Part shown: one piece after another, positions 58,704 through 64,000 of the stretch | Layout of the letters: each line of letters begins with the position of its first letter | Numbering within the stretch: position 1 is the stretch's first letter | Assembly: GCF_963422335.1 (NCBI RefSeq) | Contig: NZ_OY729424.1 | Coordinates: forward strand, 1,984,001 to 2,048,000 | Length of the DNA: 64,000 bases | Source of the DNA: an uncultured Roseateles sp. | Lineage (GTDB): Bacteria; Pseudomonadota; Gammaproteobacteria; Burkholderiales; Burkholderiaceae_C | Direction: 5' to 3' | Translations under genes and position numbers: made by a program | The notes under the pieces: generated by a model | The model's database searches: none | What the model was told of the DNA's origin: nothing | What the model saw: only the letters and a program-made list of their open reading frames with translations

Positions 58704-59909
58704 ATGAGCGTTCACCGCCCCACCGGCGAGGCCCTGCGCCGTGCCGCGCCCGAGTCGCTGGCCGAGGCGCTGCGTCAAAGCCGTGCCGACACGCTGGCCA
58801 TCGCGGCGTTGTTCGAGCAAGGCCCCGAGGTGCCCCGGCGCGCCGGCCTGAATCCGCCGCGCTGGGAGCTGGGCCATATCGGCTGGTTCCAGGAGTTCTG
58901 GATCGCGCGCCATCCGCAGCGGCATCTCGGCCCGCGGGCCGACCCGCAGGCGCCGCGCCTGCCCGCGCTGCGCGGCAATGCCGATGCGCTGTACGACTCC
59001 AGCCAGGTGCCTCATGCCAGCCGCTGGTCGCTGCCCCTGCCGGATGCGGCGGCCACGCGCGATGATCTGCACCAGCAGTTGCAGGGCACACTGGCGCTGC
59101 TGACGCACACCGAGACTGCCGACGACGCGCTCTACTTCTTCCGCCTGGCCCTGTTGCATGAGGACATGCACCACGAGGCGGGCCTGTACATGGCGCAGGC
59201 GCTGGACATGGGCGTGAGCGACCCACGCTGGCAGCCCCGTGCCCTGCCCCAGCCCAGGCAGCCGCTGCGCCTGGACGCCGCTATCCACCGCCTGGGCGAT
59301 GCGGGGCCGGGCTTTGCGTTCGACAACGAGCTGGCCGCACATGACCAGCCGCTGACGGCCTTCGAGATCGACAGCCGCGTCGTCAGCTGGGCCGAGTTCC
59401 TGCCCTTTGTCGAGGCCGGAGGCTATGGGCAGCCACACTGGTGGAGCGGGCCGGGCCGGCGCTGGCTGAGCGAACAGGCACCCGCCGCACCGCGCTATCT
59501 GCGTCGTGCGGGCAAGGACTGGGAGCAGCGGCTGTGGGGGCGCTGGCGCCCGCTTGACCCGGCCCTGCCGGCCTGCCATTTGAACGCCCACGAGGCCCAG
59601 GCCTGGTGCGCCTGGGCCGGCCGGCGCCTGCCGACCGAGGCCGAATGGGAGCGGGCGGCGCTGGCGCCGTCGGACCCGGCCTTTGCCTGGGGGTCGGTCT
59701 GGGAGTGGACGGCCAGTGCCTTCGCCCCCTACCCCGGCTTTCGCCCTCATCCCTACCAGGACTATTCGGCGCCCTGGTTCGATGGCCGGCCGGTGCTGCG
59801 CGGTGCCTCGTTCGGCACCCAGCCGCGCCTGCACCACCCGCGCTACCGCAACTTCTTCACCGCCGAGCGCAATGACATCTTTGCCGGCTTTCGCAGCTGC
59901 GCCCGCTGA
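58704..59909 (+). CDS. senA: Selenoneine synthase SenA (EgtB-like)
   Basis: This 401-residue mononuclear iron enzyme of the EgtB/sulfoxide-synthase fold has an N-terminal DinB-like helical domain with His58 (WELGHIGWF) and the iron motif His152-x3-His156-x-Glu158 (HEDMHHE). The C-terminal half is the FGE-sulfatase-like domain (CHLNAHEAQAWCAWAGRRLPTEAEWE in part, and GASFGTQPRLHHPRYRNFF). In ergothioneine synthesis EgtB attaches cysteine derivatives to hercynine; SenA instead uses a selenosugar, giving selenoneine. With senB and senC next to it, SenA is the better call. GAGGA lies 9 bp before ATG. Confidence 0.9.
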   Translation: MSVHRPTGEALRRAAPESLAEALRQSRADTLAIAALFEQGPEVPRRAGLNPPRWELGHIGWFQEFWIARHPQRHLGPRADPQAPRLPALRGNADALYDSSQVPHASRWSLPLPDAAATRDDLHQQLQGTLALLTHTETADDALYFFRLALLHEDMHHEAGLYMAQALDMGVSDPRWQPRALPQPRQPLRLDAAIHRLGDAGPGFAFDNELAAHDQPLTAFEIDSRVVSWAEFLPFVEAGGYGQPHWWSGPGRRWLSEQAPAAPRYLRRAGKDWEQRLWGRWRPLDPALPACHLNAHEAQAWCAWAGRRLPTEAEWERAALAPSDPAFAWGSVWEWTASAFAPYPGFRPHPYQDYSAPWFDGRPVLRGASFGTQPRLHHPRYRNFFTAERNDIFAGFRSCAR

Positions 59910-59968
59910 GTGGCCCCGCTTTGCTGTCCAATGCGGGCTGATCCCCTTGAATCTGCCAAGAAACGACC

Positions 59969-60826
59969 ATGCCCAACATCATCACCACACTGAAGACCCT
60001 GCTGGCCTGCACCCTTGTCAGCGCGGGCGCCCTGGCGCAGGCCCAGCAGGTGCTGCGCGTCACCGCCATCCCCGACGAGTCGCCCACCGAGCTGGCGCGC
60101 AAGGCCGGGCCGTTGGTCAAGTATCTCGAGACCCGGCTGAACATGAAGGTCGAGTACACGCCGGTGACCGACTACGCCGCCGCCGTCGAGACCCTGGTCA
60201 ACAGAAAGGTCGATCTGGCCTGGTTCGGCGGCTTCACCTTTGTGCAGGCGAATGTGCGCTCGGGTGGCAAGGTGCTGCCCCTGGTGCAGCGCGAGGAGGA
60301 CGAGAAGTTCCGCTCGGTCTTCATCACCAGCGAACCGGCAATACAGTCGCTGGCCGATCTGAAGGGCAAGGACGTCAGCTTCGGCTCGCAGAGCTCGACC
60401 TCGGGCCATCTGATGCCGCGCAGCTTTCTGCTCCAGGCCAAGATAGACCCGGAGAAGGACTTCAAGCGCGTGGCCTACAGCGGCGCGCACGACGCCACCA
60501 TCGCCGCCGTAGTCGCCGGCAAGGTGCAGGGCGGCGCGCTGAACATCTCGGTCTGGGAGAAGTTCGTCGCCGACAAGAAGGTGGACCTGAGCAAGGTGCG
60601 CGTGATCTACACCACCCCGCCCTACTACGACTACAACTGGAGCGTGCACGCCGACATGCCGCAGGCGCTGCGCGACAAGCTGACCCAGGCCTTCCTGGCC
60701 CTGAGCCGCGACACGGCCGAGGGCAAGGAGATTCTGGAACTGCAGCGCGCCACCCGCTTTGTGCCGACCAAGGTGGACAACTACAAGGGCATAGAGGCCG
60801 CCGCACGCAGCGCCGGCCTGCTCTGA
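59969..60826 (+). CDS. PhnD-like ABC substrate-binding protein, putative selenate/selenium-oxyanion receptor
   Basis: This 285-residue periplasmic protein has a signal peptide of about 26 residues (ends AQA). It belongs to the phosphate/phosphite/phosphonate-binding PhnD group: RVTAIPDESPTELARKAGPLV, the helix KVDLAWFGGFTFVQA and the GSQSSTSGHLMPRSFLL ligand loop. One clade of these receptors is found beside selenium genes and is annotated as putative selenate binding protein; the position 59 bp after senA fits that clade. Phosphonate or phosphite transport without phn genes is less likely. It heads a four-gene importer. Confidence 0.85.
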   Translation: MPNIITTLKTLLACTLVSAGALAQAQQVLRVTAIPDESPTELARKAGPLVKYLETRLNMKVEYTPVTDYAAAVETLVNRKVDLAWFGGFTFVQANVRSGGKVLPLVQREEDEKFRSVFITSEPAIQSLADLKGKDVSFGSQSSTSGHLMPRSFLLQAKIDPEKDFKRVAYSGAHDATIAAVVAGKVQGGALNISVWEKFVADKKVDLSKVRVIYTTPPYYDYNWSVHADMPQALRDKLTQAFLALSRDTAEGKEILELQRATRFVPTKVDNYKGIEAAARSAGLL

Positions 60827-60836
60827 GAGCCCGCCG

Positions 60837-61670
60837 TTGAAGATAGCGCTTGATGCCGCAGCGGCTCGTCACCCGGCGGCCCGACCCGGTGCCGCAGCCG
60901 CCTTGCAGCCAATCACGCTGCGCATCGCGCAGGGCGAGTCGGTGGCCGTGATCGGCCCGTCGGGTGCCGGCAAGACGACCCTGCTGCAGCTGCTGGCCTG
61001 CGCCCTGCCTCCGGCCGAAGGCAGCTTGCAACTGGACGGCGTCAATCCCTGGACCCTGCCGCGCCGCGAACTGCAGCGCCTGCGCGGCCGCCTGTTCCTG
61101 GCGCCGCAGGTGCCACCGCTGCCGCCGCGCCAGCGCGTCGTCACGGCCGTGCTGGCCGGGCGGCTGCCGGCGATGAGCTTGTGGGCCAGCCTGCGCTCGC
61201 TGCTCCACCCGATCGACATGGCCGCGGCGCAGGCGGCACTGGCCCGCTTCGATCTGGCCGACAAGCTGTTCGAGCGGGTCGATCGCCTGTCGGGCGGCGA
61301 GCGCCAGCGCGTCGGCCTGGCGCGGGCGCTGCTGGCGCCGGCCGGGCTGTGGCTGATCGACGAGCCGCTGTCGGCGCTGGACCCGACGCGTGCCGCCCAG
61401 GCCTGCACGACCCTGTTCGATGAGGCGCGGGCGCGAGGCGTCACCCTGGTGGCCTCGCTGCACCAGGTGGAGATAGCGCTGGCGCGGTTTCCGCGCATTG
61501 TCGGCCTGCGCGACGGCCTGCTGGCCTTCGACCTGCCCGCCAGCGAAGTCACGCCGAACCGGCTGGCCGCGCTGTACGCCCAGCATGAAGACGAGCTGCA
61601 AGGCCCGGCGCCGACACCGCCGGCGGTGAGCGGCGACGCGGCGCGCCTGGTCGGCGCCACCTGCCGATGA
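60837..61670 (+). CDS. PhnC-like ABC ATP-binding protein (selenium importer)
   Basis: This 277-residue ATPase starts at a TTG (MKIALDAAAARH), 10 bp after the receptor gene. It has Walker A GPSGAGKTT, signature LSGGERQRV and Walker B LWLIDEPLSALD. The order receptor, ATPase, permease, permease is that of PhnDCE1E2-type importers. Its stop overlaps the first permease ATG by 4 bp. The TTG start should make it less abundant than the receptor. Confidence 0.87.
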   Translation: MKIALDAAAARHPAARPGAAAALQPITLRIAQGESVAVIGPSGAGKTTLLQLLACALPPAEGSLQLDGVNPWTLPRRELQRLRGRLFLAPQVPPLPPRQRVVTAVLAGRLPAMSLWASLRSLLHPIDMAAAQAALARFDLADKLFERVDRLSGGERQRVGLARALLAPAGLWLIDEPLSALDPTRAAQACTTLFDEARARGVTLVASLHQVEIALARFPRIVGLRDGLLAFDLPASEVTPNRLAALYAQHEDELQGPAPTPPAVSGDAARLVGATCR

Positions 61671-62497
61671 GTGCTGCGGGCGGCCCGGCCCTGCGCGACC
61701 CGGCCCGGCTGGGCCGCCTGTTCTGGCTCGGCGCCGGCCTGGCGCTGCTGTGGCCGCTTTGCCTGGCGACCGAGTTCCGGCCCTGGGTTTTGCTGGAGCC
61801 CGACAGCCTGCGCGTCACCGCGCGCTTTCTGGGCGACTTCTTCCCGCCCACGCTGCGGCCGGACTTCCTGCTGCTGGTGGCGCGCGAGACCTGGCGCACC
61901 GTGGCCATGGCCACCGCCGGCATCACGCTGGCCCTGCTGCTGGCCATTCCGCTGACCCTGCTGTCGACCCGCGTGCTGTCGATTTCGGCGCTGAGCGGTC
62001 GCATGGCGCCGGGGCCGTTCTGGCTCAGGCAGCTGCTGCGCTGGCTGATGATGGTGTTGCGCAGCGTGCCCGAGCTGGTCTGGGCGTTGGTGTTCGTGCG
62101 TGTCGTCGGCCTGGGGCCCACCGCCGGCGTGCTGGCGATTGCGCTGACCTACGGCGGCATGCTGGGTAAGGTTTACGGCGAGATACTGGAAAGCAGTGAC
62201 GGCCAGGTCGGCGAGGCGCTGCTGCGTTGTGGCAGCTCGCGGCTGCAGACCTTCTTCTATGCGCTGCTGCCGCAGAACGCGGCCGAGCTGTGCTCGTACA
62301 CCGTCTATCGCTGGGAATGCGCGATCCGCTCCTCGGTGGTGCTGGGTTTTGTCGGCGCCGGTGGCCTGGGACAGCAGCTGGACGGTGCGATGAAGATGTT
62401 CAACGGCGCCGAGGTCTCGACGATGCTGCTGGTCTTCATGGCCCTGGTGGCCCTGGCCGACCGCACCAGCGCCTGGTTGCGCAAGGTGCTGGCATGA
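61667..62497 (+). CDS. PhnE-like ABC permease 1 (selenium importer)
   Basis: This 276-residue permease of the PhnE type has six hydrophobic helices and the binding-protein-dependent loop DGQVGEALLRCGSSRLQTFFYALLPQ in part. The middle segment SVPELVWALVFVRVVGLG is shared with its neighbour. Start overlaps the ATPase stop (ATGA); stop overlaps the next permease start (ATGA). Confidence 0.87.
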   Translation: MSAAGGPALRDPARLGRLFWLGAGLALLWPLCLATEFRPWVLLEPDSLRVTARFLGDFFPPTLRPDFLLLVARETWRTVAMATAGITLALLLAIPLTLLSTRVLSISALSGRMAPGPFWLRQLLRWLMMVLRSVPELVWALVFVRVVGLGPTAGVLAIALTYGGMLGKVYGEILESSDGQVGEALLRCGSSRLQTFFYALLPQNAAELCSYTVYRWECAIRSSVVLGFVGAGGLGQQLDGAMKMFNGAEVSTMLLVFMALVALADRTSAWLRKVLA

Positions 62498-63258
62498 GCA
62501 GAGGCCGTTTCTTCCTGGCCGGCCTTGCCGTACTGGTCATTGCCAGCTTCTGGTCGCTGGACCTGCAATGGGCGCAGTTCTTCTCTGTTGAGGCGGCGCG
62601 CAGCATGGGCCGCTTTCTGGGGGAGTTCTTCCCGCCTGATCTGAGCCCGGCTTTTCTGCGCAGGGTCGGCTGGGGTGCACTGGAGACCCTGGCGATGTCG
62701 GCTCTCGGGACCCTGCTGGCGGCGGTGGCTGGTCTGCTGCTGGCCTGGCCGGCGAGCCGGCTGCCCGGGGATGGGCGCTCGCTCAGCCGCGCGCCGCTGC
62801 GCCTGCTGCTCAACGCCCTGCGCTCGGTGCCCGAGCTGGTGTGGGCAGCGCTCTTGCTGATCTCGGCCGGCCTCGGGCCGCTGGCCGGCACCTTGGCGCT
62901 GGCCGTGCACACCACCGGCGTGCTGGGCCGGCTGTTCGCCGACGCGCTGGAGAACATCGATGCCGGACCGGGCCTGGCGCTGCGCACGCAGGGGGTGGGC
63001 AAGGGGCGGGTGTTGCTCTACGCCGGCCTGCCCCAGGTGTTGCCGCAGCTGCTCAGCTACACGCTGTACCGCTGGGAGAACAATATCCGCGCCGCCGCCG
63101 TGCTGGGCGTGGTCGGTGCCGGCGGGTTGGGCCAGTTGCTGGCCTTCCACATGGGGCTGTTCCAGATGGGCAAGACGGCAACCGTGCTGGGCGCGATGCT
63201 GCTGCTGGTGGCCCTGGTCGATGCGCTGAGCTATGTCTGCCGCCGCCGCATGGGCTGA
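62494..63258 (+). CDS. PhnE-like ABC permease 2 (selenium importer)
   Basis: This 254-residue second permease matches permease 1 in order of helices and in SVPELVWAALLLISAGLGPL and YTLYRWENNIRAAAVLGVVGAGGLGQ in part. The two were probably made by duplication. The ATG overlaps the previous stop by 4 bp. A long frame reaching upstream is a shadow of permease 1. The gene ends 12 bp from the convergent lipocalin. Confidence 0.87.
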   Translation: MSRGRFFLAGLAVLVIASFWSLDLQWAQFFSVEAARSMGRFLGEFFPPDLSPAFLRRVGWGALETLAMSALGTLLAAVAGLLLAWPASRLPGDGRSLSRAPLRLLLNALRSVPELVWAALLLISAGLGPLAGTLALAVHTTGVLGRLFADALENIDAGPGLALRTQGVGKGRVLLYAGLPQVLPQLLSYTLYRWENNIRAAAVLGVVGAGGLGQLLAFHMGLFQMGKTATVLGAMLLLVALVDALSYVCRRRMG

Positions 63259-63270
63259 GTGCGGCGGCGC

Positions 63271-63879
63271 TCAGCCGTCCTGGCGGGTCTGGGCGACCCA
63301 GATCAGCCGCTCCACCGCAATGCCGGCCGCCTTGGCCCGGCGCAGCAGATCCTCGCGCACGGCCGGGCTCAGCTGTTTGTCACGGGACAGAATCCACAGA
63401 TAGTCCCGATCAGGCCCGACAACCATGGACCAGCGGTAGGCCTGCTGGTCCAGGGCCATGACGTGATAGCCGCCGTAGAACGGACCGAAAAACGAGACCT
63501 TCAGCGAGCCCCGGTCGGCCGGGCCGGTGAACAGCGCGCGGCCATTGGCCTGGCGCCATTCGCCGCTCTTGGTGTCGAAGCCGCGGTTGATGACATCGAC
63601 ACTGCCGTCAGGCTGGGCACGGTAGCGTGCGCTGACATCACTGAGGCCCCGCTCGAACGAGTGGTCGAGCCGGGCGATCTCGTACCAGGTGCCCTCGTAG
63701 CGCTTGAGCTCGAAGGGCGTCACCGCGACGATGCCCTCGGGCACGCCGGTGGAGCAGGCGCCGAGCGTCAGCACCGCGGCCAGCAGCAGAGCGCAAGCGC
63801 GCGTGAACGTCTTTCGGGTCAGGAGGTCGGGCATAGGCAGGATGGGACGAAAGTCGTGACCGCGCGATTGTGCGCTCAC
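63271..63879 (-). CDS. blc: Outer-membrane lipocalin Blc-like lipoprotein
   Basis: This 202-residue lipocalin has a lipobox (LTLGAC) at Cys42 when read from a GTG start that has GGAGGA about 6-7 bp upstream; starting at the ATG 63834 gives 187 residues with a more typical leader and Cys27. The lipocalin fingerprint is KRYEGTWYEIARLDHSFE, followed by VSARYRAQPDGSVDVINRG and a final DYLWILSRD strand. Blc-type proteins are outer-membrane lipoproteins that bind fatty acids or lysophospholipids in stress or starvation. It is convergent with the ABC importer. Confidence 0.88.
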   Translation of the reverse strand: MSAQSRGHDFRPILPMPDLLTRKTFTRACALLLAAVLTLGACSTGVPEGIVAVTPFELKRYEGTWYEIARLDHSFERGLSDVSARYRAQPDGSVDVINRGFDTKSGEWRQANGRALFTGPADRGSLKVSFFGPFYGGYHVMALDQQAYRWSMVVGPDRDYLWILSRDKQLSPAVREDLLRRAKAAGIAVERLIWVAQTRQDG

Positions 63880-63904
63880 GACATTTCCTCCGGGACCCGG
63901 CGCC

Positions 63905-64000
63905 TTATTTGACCTTCAGCACCTGACCCTCGATACGCTTGGCCTTGGTGGCGGCGCGCTGATAGGTCTCCTCGGCCTTGGTGCGCAACTCGACCGCCTT
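63905..64000 (-). CDS. C-terminal end of a gene leaving the window
   Basis: The last 31 codons of a minus-strand gene end in TAA at 63905-63907. The end is rich in Lys, Ala and Glu (VELRTKAEETYQRAATKAKRIEGQ), so a helical tail is likely. The rest lies beyond base 64000 and no family can be assigned. Confidence 0.6.
   Translation of the reverse strand, partial: KAVELRTKAEETYQRAATKAKRIEGQVLKVK

Noticed and set aside
58704..59909. Calling the EgtB-like gene an ergothioneine gene
   Set aside because: No egtD is present, while senB and senC are adjacent; SenA fits better.
59969..63258. Calling the ABC importer a phosphonate transporter (phnDCE)
   Set aside because: No phosphonate lyase, hydrolase or PhnF-type regulator is nearby; the selenium genes next door give a better explanation, although the fold alone cannot decide.

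Overview
The window is about 64 kb of high-GC DNA from what looks like a beta-proteobacterium of the order Burkholderiales, plausibly in the Roseateles/Paucibacter/Rubrivivax neighbourhood. This is inferred from the codon bias, a PEP-CTERM protein, a TctAB tripartite tricarboxylate transporter, a biotin-independent malonate decarboxylase operon, and a tightly overlapped operon style in which most cistrons join by ATGA or TGATG. The first ~5 kb is visibly less GC-rich and looks like a scar of mobile DNA: a Tn7-like TnsA-type gene open at the left edge, a second transposition gene cut short by a complete IS21-family element, and an IS91-type transposase remnant.

Layout: 1-5.4 kb, mobile-element scar with an alpha/beta hydrolase and a coiled-coil protein. 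5.4-9.0 kb, an OsmC-like protein, a frameshifted SAM methyltransferase, a winged-helix/TPR regulator and a RibD-type reductase. 9.1-19.0 kb, a ten-gene malonate operon (TRAP importer dctPQM fused to mdcA-C-D-E-G-B-H) with a divergent GntR regulator. 19.0-31.1 kb, a cell-surface-signalling island: FecI/FecR, a TonB-dependent receptor with an STN domain, an MFS permease, a beta-lactamase-fold serine hydrolase, an MlrC metallopeptidase fused to an alpha/beta hydrolase, and the D-glutamate genes dgcA and dgcN. 31.1-32.2 kb, a DUF3037/HipA-like pair. 32.4-36.4 kb, a TctDE-like two-component system facing tctA/tctB. 36.6-47.7 kb, GST and a nine-gene operon (LysR, flavin monooxygenase, peptide-type ABC importer, BAAT-like hydrolase, double CMD/AhpD-like protein). 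47.8-53.7 kb, GST, DoxX, LysR, a CorA-like channel, a Xre/RES toxin-antitoxin pair and a PEP-CTERM protein. 53.9-56.5 kb, a second two-component system and a DUF1348 protein. 56.6-63.3 kb, a selenium island: senC, senB, senA (selenoneine biosynthesis) followed by a four-gene PhnD-type ABC importer. The window closes with a Blc-type lipocalin and a partial gene.

Two regions deserve most attention. The 19-31 kb island reads as a complete route for a peptide rich in D-glutamate or other D-residues: ECF-controlled outer-membrane uptake, inner-membrane transport, two hydrolases whose families match MlrB and MlrC of microcystin degradation, then conversion of released D-Glu to N-acetyl-L-Glu by DgcN and DgcA. 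It has no MlrA homologue, and the MlrC-hydrolase fusion is unusual. The sigma factor and the receptor gene share a promoter-like motif, and a nested inverted repeat (30 bp and 18 bp arms) lies between fecR and the receptor. The 56.6-63.3 kb region combines the recently described selenoneine pathway with what is probably its own selenium oxyanion importer. All functional statements rest on reading the sequence and on family knowledge; no database search was run.
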